Part shown: piece after piece, positions 16,910-26,535 of the stretch
Layout: every line of letters begins with the position of its first letter
Numbering within the stretch: the stretch's first letter is position 1
From: Armatimonadetes bacterium Uphvl-Ar1
Lineage (GTDB): Bacteria; Armatimonadota; Fimbriimonadia; Fimbriimonadales; Fimbriimonadaceae
Assembly: GCA_002162075.1 (NCBI GenBank)
Contig: CP021423.1
Span: forward strand, 2,914,001-2,978,000
Direction: 5' to 3'
DNA: 64,000 nucleotides
Program-made: the position numbers and the translations under genes
The notes under the pieces: model-generated
What the model saw: the letters and a program-made list of their open reading frames with translations, nothing else
Told to the model about the DNA's origin: nothing
Database searches by the model: none

Positions 16910-18244
16910 ATGACGATGAGAGCATTTGCAATTTTGGGATTAGGATTGATTGCGGTTCTAGTCGGTTGCGGCCCGACCATTGGGCGTGAAGTGGGCAAGG
17001 GCACCACAGAAGATTCAGTTGTTGTGCAGGATCAAATTCGGCAAGAGATTGCATTTCACCAGGAGCGGGTGGAGAATGATCCGAAGGGGGCATTGGGTTG
17101 GGTGATGTTGAGCGAGAGCTATCTGAAGTTGGCGCGTTTGGCGGACGATGACGAGGCGGCAGTTGAAGGGGAAAAAGCGGCAATGGAGTCGCTCAAGATT
17201 CGAGAAGTGAACAATGCTCGGGCGGCGATGCGGGTGACGGAGGCGCGGTTGCACCAGCATCGATTTGCGGATGCGGAGGATTCGGCGCGCATGGCAGTTC
17301 GTCTCTCGGGAAGCGAAATCCAAGCAATTCGACAGCTTGGCGACGTACTTTTGGAACTGGGGAAGTATGAGGAGTTTGGGCGCGAAGTGCGTGATGAACC
17401 AGGTTTGAACGCAATTCCGGAGGGGAAAGCAGTTTTGGCCCGGTGGTATGAATTGAAAGGGGATTTTCGGGGTGGGAGTGCACTTCTGGAAGATGCGGCA
17501 GGTCAGATTCGGGACGGTCGGGGAGGGGATGTGCCGGAGATGAGCTGGTATTTGAGTCAGGCGGGTTGGATGGCTTTGCGGGGAGGCGATTTGGAACGAG
17601 CGGAAGCAGCATTTGGTCGTGCGCTCAAGTTGAATTCAGGTGATCGCAAGGCTTTGGCGGGGCAGGCTCGGTTGGCTCTGGAGCGGCGAGAATTTGGATC
17701 AGTGGTGGCGTGGGCAGACCAGGCGAATGCCATTGCGCCGCTGACGGATGTTTTGGGATGGAAGCTGCTCGCTTTGAAGCAGCTTGGAAATGAGGACGAG
17801 GCGGAGTTAGTTTTTGGGGAGATTTTGCGTCTGAATCACTTTGAAGCGGGAGAGTCATTGAGCGCAGGGCACTCGCAGAATCATGGGAATGCTGCTCATA
17901 GCCATGAGCACTCGAGCGGTCATTCACATGATCATGAGCTTGATGGCGGGAGGCACACTCATCACCGGTTGTTGGCTCGATTGCTTGCAGATTTTGGTCG
18001 GGAGTTGAAGTTTGCTCACTTGGCGGCGGAAGAAGATTTGAAATGGCGCAAGGACATTTATGCTTACGACACATTTGCTTGGGCGACTTATCGGTATTGG
18101 CTGCTTGATCCGGAAGCAAAAGTCGAGGGAAATGGGCTTTTGAATGAGGCCAAGGATGCAATGGCCTTGGCGTTGCGGACAGGTACGAAGGACTCCGAGA
18201 TTCTGCGCCACTCGAAGGAGATATTTGCCGCTCGGCCCCGATAA
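16910..18244 (+). CDS. TPR-repeat lipoprotein with a histidine-rich insert
   Basis: 444 residues. The N-terminus is a lipoprotein signal (LIAVLVGC), followed by several TPR-like helical pairs (about residues 60-310, for example LGWVMLSESYLKLARL and DLERAEAAFGRALKLNS). Around residues 320-352 an insert holds eleven histidines (AHSHEHSSGHSHDHE and neighbours), a likely metal-binding loop. A final helical part of about 90 residues follows. TPRs mediate protein-protein contacts in the periplasm. It sits just downstream of the split DUF4331 genes, from which it is parted by a terminator hairpin; a functional link is likely but unproven. Confidence 0.75.
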   Translation: MTMRAFAILGLGLIAVLVGCGPTIGREVGKGTTEDSVVVQDQIRQEIAFHQERVENDPKGALGWVMLSESYLKLARLADDDEAAVEGEKAAMESLKIREVNNARAAMRVTEARLHQHRFADAEDSARMAVRLSGSEIQAIRQLGDVLLELGKYEEFGREVRDEPGLNAIPEGKAVLARWYELKGDFRGGSALLEDAAGQIRDGRGGDVPEMSWYLSQAGWMALRGGDLERAEAAFGRALKLNSGDRKALAGQARLALERREFGSVVAWADQANAIAPLTDVLGWKLLALKQLGNEDEAELVFGEILRLNHFEAGESLSAGHSQNHGNAAHSHEHSSGHSHDHELDGGRHTHHRLLARLLADFGRELKFAHLAAEEDLKWRKDIYAYDTFAWATYRYWLLDPEAKVEGNGLLNEAKDAMALALRTGTKDSEILRHSKEIFAARPR

Positions 18245-18293
18245 ATATTGATGTCGATTTTTCGGTTGTGAGGCGGTTGGGAATGTTGGTAGG

Positions 18294-19346
18294 GTGGGGA
18301 TTGTGGAAGGGCAGCTCTTTGATGAAGTGTATGCGGAGATGGCGGCTCGGTCGGGGAAGTTCGACCGGGTTTGGTATGTCGGGGTGAAGACGACGGGGAT
18401 TTTTTGCCGGATGATTTGTCCAGCGCGAACACCGCTGGCTAAGAATGTTGAGTTTTTCGGTTCAATTCAGGAGTGTCTTCATGCGGGATTTCGGCCTTGT
18501 AAGCGGTGCAAACCGATGAGTTTGCGAGATGAAGGGCCGGTGTGGGTGGGTGAGTTGGTGAAACGAGTTCAGGTGTCTCAGGTGAAACTTCGCGATGGAG
18601 ATTTACGAAAGATGGATTTGGAGCCGGCGACGGTGCGACGTCATTTTGAGCGGTTTTTTGGGATGTCGTTCCACGCTTACCAGCGGGCTTGGCGGATGGG
18701 CCAGGCGATTGGGAGTTTGCGGTCGGGCGGTGATTCGGTTGATGCGGCGATGGCGGCGGGATATGCCAGCGAGAGTGGATTCCGGGAGGCATTTGAGCGA
18801 ATCGTGGGGGTGAATGTTCGGGATTCTGATTCTGCGCGGTTGGCCTATGCTCGGTGGATCGAGACGCCGATTGGGGGGATGGTTGCGGTGGGATCGGACG
18901 ATGGACTCGGGATTTTGGAGTTTGTGGATCGGCGGATGCTGGAGACGGAGTTGCGGGACTACGAGCGATTGACTCAGAGGAAGATTGTGCCCGGGGATCA
19001 TGCGGTATTGGATCAAATTGATGCGGAATTGGGCGAGTATTTTCGAGGTGAGCGGAGAGAATTTGGGGTTCGATTGGATTTACGGGGAACGGAGTTTCAG
19101 CGGCGTGTTTGGCGGGAGTTGGTTATGATTCCTTGGGGCGAGGTGCGGAGTTACGGAGGGCAAGCGAAGCGGTTGGGGAATTTGGGTGCGGTTCGGGCGG
19201 TGGGCCGGGCGAACGGGATGAACCGGATTGCGATTGTTGTGCCGTGTCACCGGGTGGTGGGGGCGGATGGGAGTTTGACGGGATATGGGGGCGGTTTGTG
19301 GCGAAAGAAATGGTTGCTGGAATTGGAGGGGATTAACACAAATTGA
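18294..19346 (+). CDS. ada: Ada: methylphosphotriester/O6-methylguanine-DNA methyltransferase and regulator
   Basis: Suicidal DNA repair protein of 350 residues that also activates the adaptive response to alkylation. The N-terminal zinc site has four Cys in the Ada spacing (Cys38, Cys42, Cys69, Cys72), one of which accepts methyl from phosphotriesters. An AraC-type helix-turn-helix follows (around residues 100-170, [15 protein letters not shown]). The C-terminal MGMT domain has the acceptor Cys318 in VVPCHRVVG. The start is uncertain: GTG 18294 is used because the conserved Ada domain needs the N-terminal residues, and the first ATG (18339) would leave little room. Confidence 0.93.
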   Translation: MGIVEGQLFDEVYAEMAARSGKFDRVWYVGVKTTGIFCRMICPARTPLAKNVEFFGSIQECLHAGFRPCKRCKPMSLRDEGPVWVGELVKRVQVSQVKLRDGDLRKMDLEPATVRRHFERFFGMSFHAYQRAWRMGQAIGSLRSGGDSVDAAMAAGYASESGFREAFERIVGVNVRDSDSARLAYARWIETPIGGMVAVGSDDGLGILEFVDRRMLETELRDYERLTQRKIVPGDHAVLDQIDAELGEYFRGERREFGVRLDLRGTEFQRRVWRELVMIPWGEVRSYGGQAKRLGNLGAVRAVGRANGMNRIAIVVPCHRVVGADGSLTGYGGGLWRKKWLLELEGINTN

Positions 19347-19364
19347 GAAATTTTTGTAAATGTA

Positions 19365-19394
19365 TTGACAATAAAACAGAGATTTTGCGAGAAT
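19365..19394 (+). promoter_or_regulatory. Putative promoter TTGACA-18-GAGAAT
   Basis: A perfect -35 TTGACA at 19365-19370 and a weak -10 GAGAAT at 19389-19394. The ATG at 19401 follows six bases after the -10, the same spacing as in other putative leaderless genes here. Confidence 0.5.
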
Positions 19395-19400
19395 TTGAAA

Positions 19401-21044
19401 ATGAGATGCTCTCTCTCTCTCTCTCTCTCTCTGTTAGCACTTTCCGCGTTGAGTCATGCAGGTCAGTACGTTTTGAATGCCACGCATGACGGTGTAACCA
19501 ATCCGAGTGGAGGTGTGGGCACAACAAACAATGGTAGTGTCGGATATGGTTGGAGTTCGGGAAGCTATGGCTCGACTCAAACGATTGATGCTCAACCAGC
19601 CGCCGCTACTTGTTCTGGCGAAATCAAATGGGTTTTTGTTTGGCAGAGAGATATGATTCCGGGAACGAATACTCCTGATCTGGGCGACAATCCGCCGCCG
19701 AGTGTTGTTGTCGAGGAGTTTTGCGAAGCAAAGTATGCTTGGTCTCCATTTGAGGGTTCAGGCTCTGGGAGTTGCGATAATGGCTTGGGATTTGCGGTTG
19801 TAGAAACTCAAGAGTTTAATGTGCGGCGCGGTATTGCTTCGGGAGTGCGGTACCGATTACAGGGAGGCGGGGAAACGGTAGAGATTTCACTGAGTCCGTC
19901 GGCTCAGGCGAGCGCCGACTTTGGTTCCGTTTCGGCTTCAGTGAAATACACCTGCACGATCTATATCCCAGAAGTATCCCTTGAGGGACTGACAAATTTT
20001 AGTGGAGCATTAAAGGTGCTTGCTGGTCAAGAAGTGATCAGTAGCTTTGTACTTAAGCCCTCTTTTTCGCAATATCCAATGGTTGATCGGGGTCTGAGGG
20101 TGAAAAGTAAGCGCTGGTTTGAACCGGATGTAGTCAAGCCGTTTAAAGATTTTGTTCCTGCGCGAGCAACTAATCAGTATCAAGCATTGACCCGGGCTGA
20201 CCACTTGGCTGACCAGTTGAAGTTCTTCACTGCGGCGAAAGGAACATTTGAGGTTCCTTGCATGGCGACACTTGAGTTTCCAGAAGGTGCACGGGTGATC
20301 GGCGATGGAATTCCTGTGACTCCGGATTTGCCGTTGGTGTTTGCGAAATCAAGGCAAGCAGAGTCGAAAAAATTTGATGTTGAAACAACGGGGCGCGTAG
20401 GAAATGTCGTACTTTATACGAATCAGGTTGAAGGATTTGGGCCGCTCGGAGTAGGAGATGCTGGCAATTTGGGCTCGCGTTGGGCTACAAAGTTTAAGCC
20501 ATTCGATTCTTTGACTGATTTCGCTTTGGACGGAATCGCAAGTTTTGCGCAAATCGCAAACTTTAGTAGGAGCTTGCAGAGGTCACTTGCCGCCGGGGCT
20601 CCTTCTGGAACACCGACAAACTTCAGTCTGGCAGCAGGAAATGGAAAATCATGGCTTGATGTTCAATATCCTTACCCGTTTAGTGAGGGTGTTTCGACGA
20701 GCGGCTTTTTTCCGATTATTGAAGAAGTAAAGGGTTCGGATAATCCGCTCCATATCTTGTCTCTGAACAACCTGCAGTGGACTAACCGGTGGGAAACTTC
20801 TGAAGCGCGCGATTCATTTGAAACTTACACAATGTATCGTCCACCGTCGAAGGATGGGCTACGAACCATGTTGGTTCCGTATTCTATTCACAATTGGTAT
20901 TGGAGTGGGGAGGCGTCAAGAAATGCGACGGGAGGATGGCAGGTTAAAGGAGAAGGAAAGATGTCATCTGTAGAGCAAACGGACAATCACCCAACGTGGG
21001 TCAGAGTCATGCCGTATGGAGGGTTTAATTTTTCTGGATTTTGA
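19401..21044 (+). CDS. Secreted protein of unknown function with a CT-repeat-encoded signal peptide
   Basis: 547 residues from ATG 19401. The signal peptide core is encoded by twelve CT dinucleotides (CSLSLSLSLLALSALSHAG), so any gain or loss of a unit not divisible by three would shift the frame. The mature part is Gly/Ser/Thr-rich with few repeats and contains a Cys-bearing segment (ATCSGEIKW, EEFCEAKY, GSCDNGLGF, KYTCTIYIP). No known family recognised. It is AT-richer than its neighbours. The next gene, also secreted and unknown, starts 32 bases later, so they form a pair. Confidence 0.7.
   Translation: MRCSLSLSLSLLALSALSHAGQYVLNATHDGVTNPSGGVGTTNNGSVGYGWSSGSYGSTQTIDAQPAAATCSGEIKWVFVWQRDMIPGTNTPDLGDNPPPSVVVEEFCEAKYAWSPFEGSGSGSCDNGLGFAVVETQEFNVRRGIASGVRYRLQGGGETVEISLSPSAQASADFGSVSASVKYTCTIYIPEVSLEGLTNFSGALKVLAGQEVISSFVLKPSFSQYPMVDRGLRVKSKRWFEPDVVKPFKDFVPARATNQYQALTRADHLADQLKFFTAAKGTFEVPCMATLEFPEGARVIGDGIPVTPDLPLVFAKSRQAESKKFDVETTGRVGNVVLYTNQVEGFGPLGVGDAGNLGSRWATKFKPFDSLTDFALDGIASFAQIANFSRSLQRSLAAGAPSGTPTNFSLAAGNGKSWLDVQYPYPFSEGVSTSGFFPIIEEVKGSDNPLHILSLNNLQWTNRWETSEARDSFETYTMYRPPSKDGLRTMLVPYSIHNWYWSGEASRNATGGWQVKGEGKMSSVEQTDNHPTWVRVMPYGGFNFSGF
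19409..19432 (+). repeat. (CT)12 dinucleotide repeat inside a signal-peptide coding region
   Basis: Twelve perfect CT units just after the start codon, encoding alternating Leu and Ser. Dinucleotide tracts of this length are prone to slipped-strand mispairing. Confidence 0.95.
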
Positions 21045-21076
21045 CAATTATTGAGAGGAAGAATAGGTAAACGAAA

Positions 21077-22060
21077 ATGACAATCATCAACAAAACACAT
21101 ATCGCAACTGGCATGCTTGCCTTGCTGCTGATTCCTACTATGGCGTTCGCACAACTGACTCCGGCTGAGAGAGTATCTCTAGCCTCTCAGCGGGCATTTG
21201 AGTTTACAGAACTAGTTGATAAAAGTCGTTATGTGCAAGCTCAACAAAAACTTAGTGAACTTTACGATGCTTGGCGAGATATCAATAGCAGTCCGGGCAC
21301 CGACGTTTATGTTAAAGCCGCCAAGATGTACCATGCGCTGGGGGACAGTGCGGCAGAGAAGCGGGCATACGAGATGTCACTTTATTGGCAAGGCGGCATC
21401 ATGTCACCAAATTCGGAGTTCATCTTTGGAGGGAATGTGGAGCATTACAGTGCCTATATCCGTTATCTCTTGAGGAATGACCGAGATGAGGATGCGGTTC
21501 GGCTTTATTATGCGATGCTTAGGCAGAAGAGCGGCATGGAGCGAACCGTGATGTTTCCGATACACGATTTTGAAAAAGAGAAGCTTCCTATCCTGGTGGT
21601 TTTTGCTTCAGATCCTCACGCAGAATCCTGGTCGTATACGCGGCCCAAGCTCGAGTTACTTCTTAAAATTTTTGAGGTTGAGCGAGGAACGTGGGAAGAG
21701 AAGCTAGCCGTAATGGCCGAGGCGCACGACTTGGTTCCGAGTTGGTATTTGCCCGTTGCTCACTTGGCGTTCACGGTGCCTTACAAGGTTAATGAGGTGC
21801 GATACCAGCAGGCGTTGGCGTTAGCACCGGGGGAGAAGGAACGGACATGGATTGTGAATTACCGGCGGTACCACACGACCCAGCCGATTGATCGGAGGGA
21901 AGATCCTGAGTTTCCAGTGATGGTGGACGGTCATGCGGAGCGGCGGAAGATTCCTTTGTTGGAGGCGGAGCGATTGGCATTGATTCCGATTTATCGTCGG
22001 CTTTCGGCGGGTTTCCAACAAGGTAAATTTCACGAGTTTTGGGAAGAGCCGGAGAACTGA
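21077..22060 (+). CDS. Secreted helical protein of unknown function
   Basis: 327 residues. A clear signal peptide (MLALLLIPTMAFAQ) is followed by a mostly helical, TPR-like protein (for example YVKAAKMYHALGDSAAEKRAYEMSLYWQGG and NDRDEDAVRLYYAMLRQ). No family recognised. It lies 32 bases after the CT-repeat gene and is probably co-expressed. The last third uses the G-rich codons typical of plus-strand genes here, while the first two thirds are AT-richer. Confidence 0.65.
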   Translation: MTIINKTHIATGMLALLLIPTMAFAQLTPAERVSLASQRAFEFTELVDKSRYVQAQQKLSELYDAWRDINSSPGTDVYVKAAKMYHALGDSAAEKRAYEMSLYWQGGIMSPNSEFIFGGNVEHYSAYIRYLLRNDRDEDAVRLYYAMLRQKSGMERTVMFPIHDFEKEKLPILVVFASDPHAESWSYTRPKLELLLKIFEVERGTWEEKLAVMAEAHDLVPSWYLPVAHLAFTVPYKVNEVRYQQALALAPGEKERTWIVNYRRYHTTQPIDRREDPEFPVMVDGHAERRKIPLLEAERLALIPIYRRLSAGFQQGKFHEFWEEPEN

Positions 22061-22135
22061 TTCGGAAAATCTTCGTCAGAAGGCTTAAGTAGAAACCCCA
22101 GATTTGTAGAGCGGGTTGTTGAGGATTGGCATGGA

Positions 22136-23245
22136 ATGTGCGTCAGCTTCTGGAACCTGGTAAGTGTGGCGGTTTTGAGCTTGGGGGATGTTTGGTACTA
22201 TGATTTTGTGCTTTTGCGTGGAGAGGAGAGGAAAGACGGAACCCTTTATTGGTTAGAGCTTGTCCGCTTTTTTGCGGCGACTCTGGTCGTCTTTGCGCAT
22301 TTAAGTTGGAATGTTGATTTTTATGGGTTGGACTGTGGCGAGATAGGGGTTGAGATTTTCTTCGTGATGTCGGGGATTGTGATTGCGCTTTCGACTCAAC
22401 GAAGTGGAGATTTACGGAGGTTTTTTGTGAATCGGGTTTCGCGGATCGTGCCTCTGTATTGGTTTGTGACGGGGGCAGTTGTGGTGGGGATGTCAGTGGC
22501 TCCATCGCTCTTTACGTCTTCGACTCCGACAGCGGCTGAAATTGTCAAGTCGTTCTTGTTCGTTCCTTATTTGCAGGAGTCGGGGAAGGTTTTGCCGCTG
22601 GTGGAGGTGGGTTGGACGCTTTGTTTGGAGATGGTGTTTTACGCGATTTATGCGGGCTCGATGGCGATCAGTTATAAGTGGCGGAATGCGATAGCGGTGG
22701 GGGTTTTGGTGAGTCTTGTCGGGTTGGGAGTTGTTTTGCAGCCGGAGAATCTGATGGTGGCGTTTTACTTGACGCCGAAGTGGTTGGCATTTGCGTTTGG
22801 GGTTGGGATTGCGGTTGGATTGGCGCGGATTCAGGCTCAGCCGTTGGGGCAGCGGCGAACGGTTGCGGTTTCAGGCGCGATGGCGATGTTTTTGGGGGTG
22901 TGTTTGGTGATTCCTGCGGTTGGACAAGTTGCGGCGGATACGAAATTGGTTTGGGGGGTTTTGATGGGAATGTTGGTTCTGTTGGAGGTTCAGTTTGGGG
23001 GGATGAAGTTCGGTTGGGTGAAGACGGCGGGAGCGATTACTTATGCGCTGTATATTTGCAATTTGTATGTGATTATTGCGGGTCAGAAGGTTTTGGGGCG
23101 GTTCGGCTTGCCTGAGATTGTTGTTGGATTGGGGCTTGTCGGGGCTTCGATGGTGGTTTCTTATGGGCTATGGAAACTGGTGGATGCTCCGGGGGCACGG
23201 TCTTGCCGGGATTGGTTGAATGGGCTGGGCCGTCGGGAGCGGTGA
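22136..23245 (+). CDS. Acyltransferase 3 family integral membrane protein
   Basis: Membrane O-acyltransferase of the Acyltransf_3/OafA type, 369 residues with about ten hydrophobic segments. The family opening LELVRFFAATLVVFAHLSW (about residues 40-58) contains the conserved Arg and catalytic-type His, followed by GVEIFFVMSGIVIA and the RRFFVNRVSRIVPLYW block. Members acetylate surface polysaccharide, peptidoglycan or lipids; the acceptor is unknown. ATG 22136 precedes the first conserved motif by some 38 residues, so a later start is possible. Confidence 0.85.
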   Translation: MCVSFWNLVSVAVLSLGDVWYYDFVLLRGEERKDGTLYWLELVRFFAATLVVFAHLSWNVDFYGLDCGEIGVEIFFVMSGIVIALSTQRSGDLRRFFVNRVSRIVPLYWFVTGAVVVGMSVAPSLFTSSTPTAAEIVKSFLFVPYLQESGKVLPLVEVGWTLCLEMVFYAIYAGSMAISYKWRNAIAVGVLVSLVGLGVVLQPENLMVAFYLTPKWLAFAFGVGIAVGLARIQAQPLGQRRTVAVSGAMAMFLGVCLVIPAVGQVAADTKLVWGVLMGMLVLLEVQFGGMKFGWVKTAGAITYALYICNLYVIIAGQKVLGRFGLPEIVVGLGLVGASMVVSYGLWKLVDAPGARSCRDWLNGLGRRER

Positions 23246-23544
23246 TTTTAGATCGGGCGGTTGTCTCGGAGCGGGTTGAGGAACCGGTTGAGCCGGAAGT
23301 TGTCAAGTGATTTTGGTGGCTGGGTTTTGGAAATCAGCCAATTCAACTACTGAGCCCACCGTAGCCAACCCGAGTATTGAGACGGGGCTACCTCACTGTA
23401 AGCTCGGTGACGGAATGTGATAGCCCATTTGGACAAGAGCGTTGTGAACAGACCGGAGGGCTCAGCGTTTTGAAGCATGGTCTCCATCTTGAAACCTCAC
23501 CCCCAGCCCCTCTCCATTAAAACGGAGAGGGGAGTTCCAATTGG
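23246..23544. other. Intergenic region with a dispersed-repeat-type hairpin
   Basis: About 300 bases between convergent genes (acyltransferase and purM). Most of it shows no open frame of note. At 23507-23532 a 9-base perfect stem (CCCCTCTCC/GGAGAGGGG, 8-base loop) lies in a context (cctcacccccagcccctctcc) like intergenic repeats that recur in many bacterial genomes. On the minus strand it lies just after the purM stop and could end that transcript. Confidence 0.55.
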
Positions 23545-24585
23545 CTATACAATTTGGACGTCTTGCGGGCCGGATTGGAGTTTGCCGATTTCGGCGGCGG
23601 GAGTGCCGGAATCATTGAGAGCGGTGATGGTATCGGTGAGGTGGTCGGGATCAACGACAAGGATCATCCCGATGCCCATGTTGAAAGCGCGGCACATTTC
23701 TGGTTCGGGGATGTTGCCGAGAGCTTGGATGGCTTCAAAAATGGGTAAGGCTGTCCAGGCACGGCGATTGATTTTTGCTTGGACATTGAGGGGGAGGACT
23801 CGGGGGAGGTTATCGTAGAGTCCGCCGCCCGTGATGTGGGCGATGGCCTTGATTGCTCCGGATTGAAGGAGCGGGTAGACGCTGTTGAAGTAGCAGGTGT
23901 GGGGGCGGAGGAGGGCTTCTCCGATTGCGGTGCTTTCCGGGTCGCCGGGGACGGGGTCTTTGGTGGTTAATCCCGAGTCGTGAAAGAGGACTTTTCGGGC
24001 GAGGGAGTAACCGTTGGTGTGGAGTCCGTTGGAGGCGAGGCCGACCAGGCGATCACCGGCAACGATGGGGGGGCGGGGGAGTTTGTGGGTTTCATCAACG
24101 ACCCCTGTGATGCATCCGACGATGTCCACTTCGCCGTCGTGATAGACGCCGGGCATCTCGGCGGTTTCTCCGCCGATGAGGGCGCAGTTGACGGCAGCGC
24201 ATGCTGCGGCGGCCCCGGAGACAATTTGGTTGAAGACATCGCGTTCGAGTCGGCTGCAACCGAAATAGTCGAGGAAAAAGAGTGGGCGGGCGCCTTGGCA
24301 GAGGATGTCGTTGACGCAATGGTTGACGATGTCGTGTCCGAGACCACTGTAGTCGCCGGTCATTTGCGCGACAATGGTTTTTGTCCCGACTCCGTCGATC
24401 GAACTGACGAGGATGGGCCGTTCGATGCCGGGGAATTGGGCGTTGAACATGGCACCGAATCCGCCGATGCCGCCGAGAACATTTTCGTTGTGGGATGCGG
24501 CGATGGCATCGCGTACGGAATCGAGCGAAGCTTGGGCTTCGTCGATATTGACTCCGGCGTCGGCGTAGTTTTTGCCCTCATCCAT
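23545..24585 (-). CDS. purM: Phosphoribosylformylglycinamidine cyclo-ligase (AIR synthetase)
   Basis: Fifth step of purine synthesis: ATP-dependent closure of the imidazole ring of FGAM to AIR, cytosolic dimer. The 346 residues have the family start (YADAGVNIDEAQ), SIDGVGTKT and GLGHDIVNHCVNDILCQGARPLFFLDYF blocks, GGETAEMPGVY, and the C-terminal AHITGGGLYDNLPRVLP and RAFNMGIGMILVV. Length is normal. Other purine genes are not adjacent. It runs toward the acyltransferase gene and away from tRNA-Lys. Confidence 0.97.
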   Translation of the reverse strand: MDEGKNYADAGVNIDEAQASLDSVRDAIAASHNENVLGGIGGFGAMFNAQFPGIERPILVSSIDGVGTKTIVAQMTGDYSGLGHDIVNHCVNDILCQGARPLFFLDYFGCSRLERDVFNQIVSGAAAACAAVNCALIGGETAEMPGVYHDGEVDIVGCITGVVDETHKLPRPPIVAGDRLVGLASNGLHTNGYSLARKVLFHDSGLTTKDPVPGDPESTAIGEALLRPHTCYFNSVYPLLQSGAIKAIAHITGGGLYDNLPRVLPLNVQAKINRRAWTALPIFEAIQALGNIPEPEMCRAFNMGIGMILVVDPDHLTDTITALNDSGTPAAEIGKLQSGPQDVQIV

Positions 24586-24668
24586 GGGTTTTGTTTTACC
24601 CGTGGATTTGCTTGGGTCTGACTAAAGTTCCGGTCGGGATTTGCTGATTTGGGTATTGTTAGTTGCGT

Positions 24669-24743
24669 GAGACGTTAGCTCAGCGGTAGAGCAACGCCCT
24701 TTTAAGGCGTGGGCCCTGGGTTCGAATCCCAGACGTCTCACCA
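24669..24743 (+). tRNA. tRNA-Lys (anticodon TTT), CCA encoded
   Basis: Cloverleaf reads directly: acceptor GAGACGT/ACGTCTC, D arm GCTC-AGCGGTA-GAGC, anticodon stem ACGCC/GGCGT with loop CTTTTAA (anticodon TTT), T arm CTGGG-TTCGAAT-CCCAG, discriminator A and encoded CCA. Confidence 0.97.
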
Positions 24744-24763
24744 CTTTTGAGCTTTTATTCGAC

Positions 24764-26529
24764 CTATCGTTCTGTTTCCAGTTTCAGCGAGAAGTTCCAA
24801 TTGACGGTTGCCTCACCGTTTCTCAGGCTCGCGTTGCGACTCCAAGTTTCTTCGACTTTGATTTTGTCTTTTTCTACAACGATTGGGAATGTCGGATCCT
24901 TTTCTTCTTGACTTCGACCAATCACGAATTTTGCTGGTTGGATTGGAAAGTCAAAGCTCTTGACGATCGGTATGGGAAGAGCTTTATCCGCACCGACCAT
25001 AATCAGACGATTTTTGAACTGACTCGTGAAGTCAAACTTGGCATCCCCTTGTTTGAGAGTCAGGTCTTTGTCGGTCATCATCGCGGTGTAGTCGATATAG
25101 TACGCGCCAGGCAGTGAGGCCCGTATGAGCGCGGTTCCAGTTCCCTTGTTGGCAAGGTCTGTCTTCATGTGGGGTGCCGGAACTTTCTTGCGGAGAACGA
25201 CCGTTCCGGTCACGGGTTTTTCTTCGATGAGGAAGATATTTTCGTCGAATTCGACTGAAGTGACATTTCCTTCAATCCACCCTTTCATTGGGATTCCGGT
25301 TTTGGCGCTGTATCCTTTCCCTTTTTCATAGTAGAGGGTCATTTTTCCGGCAATTGTCAGTTTGGTACGCCACCAAATTTGGTTGCCCGCCCGGTGAGTT
25401 TCTTCGTATGTTCCCTTGATCGGTCCGGAAATTGCTACGCAATAACCCCGAAAGAGATCCTTCATCATGTATTGTCGAATGGGATCAACAATGGAGGGGA
25501 GTGCCCTCGTAAAGCTTTCGATCCCTTCAACAGCTTTTTGAGACAGGTCAACGGTGTTTTTAGCGGCTTCCTTTTTGTCTTCAAATCGGGGGTCATCTTC
25601 GGTCAGAGTTCTGAGCCTTCGGACTTGTCTTGCAACGTCGCCGCGCCATCCAAATTCAGTTTCCGGGTTAGGCTGAGGATTTCTCGGAGGTTGAGCGGCG
25701 GCACGAGCAGTGTATTCAGCGGTGAGCCTTGAGACAACCTCGGTCTTAATGATTGTTCCTAGAGTTGCCCAAGGCTGCGCCGCAGCGAGTAGGAGAGACA
25801 TTCCTTCAGAAGCGAGGTTGATCGCTTCGCAAACACCTCGGGAATTTTCTACTTCTTTCAACCTAGCGTCACGTTCGGCAATTTCGTCTTTGATGTCTTC
25901 CGCCCAAGCTCCCAGTGAGGCGAGTGCGGGTCCGGCACCTTCGGGATCGGTATTGGCGAAGTCGCGGACTCTTCTGATGGCGTTGATCGCAGCTTCTTTG
26001 CTGACTTGTTGGCTTTGATCCCACGCACGGTAATCATTGAAGTCCTCCTCGACTTCCTTCTTGGGGTCGCTCGGGGAAGTTCATCGATTCGATCATCCAC
26101 CGCTTCTTCCACTCGGTCATTGAAATGGTCAAAGTTTTGAATTGCTTGTTCGACTCGGTTTAAGATGGTGCTTGGTGATTGGACTTCAAATTGACCGTCC
26201 ACTCGAGTTTTGGAATCTGCGCTCACGATTACAAATCGATAGACTCCAGGTGCTTCCGTTTCTGTGAATTCGGTTTCAAACTCCCCTTCTTTCGAGATGG
26301 GAATATCTTTTGTTCTTTGCGCTCCGCCGGGCAGAGTAACGGTCAATTTTGCATTGATGGGCCGGCCATCGGTGAAAGTTGTTCCAGAGATGATTGCTGG
26401 CAATCCGGGCGGGATGAGCCTGTCTCCAGCAGCCAATTCGACGGGAGCCCCCGCTGACCCAGCCTGACCTGAGGCCAGGATGAATGCAAGAACCATAAAG
26501 CTAAAAACGGCAAGAAGTTTGCTGTTCAT
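24764..26529 (-). CDS. Secreted protein of unknown function, frameshifted at 26063-26066
   Basis: Signal peptide (MNSKLLAVFSFMVLAFILASG) and an N-terminal beta-sandwich-like region (about residues 30-130: PAIISGTTFTDGRPINAKLTVTLPGG), then a helical middle and a mostly beta C-terminus. The frame is broken at the four-base C run (minus strand) at 26063-26066. One more C converts the nonsense tail into ATPKKEVEEDFNDYRAWDQSQQ and joins both parts into one 588-residue protein ending at 24764. No named family recognised. ATG 26529 lies six bases after TATACT, back to back with the promoter of the divergent 26554 gene. Confidence 0.75.
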
Positions 26530-26535
26530 AACTTT

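Noticed and set aside
24764-26529. Two separate genes (24764-25861 and 25858-26529)
   Set aside because: One added base in the run at 26063-26066 gives one continuous protein, while the uncorrected C-terminus of the upstream frame is nonsense and the downstream piece lacks a signal peptide.
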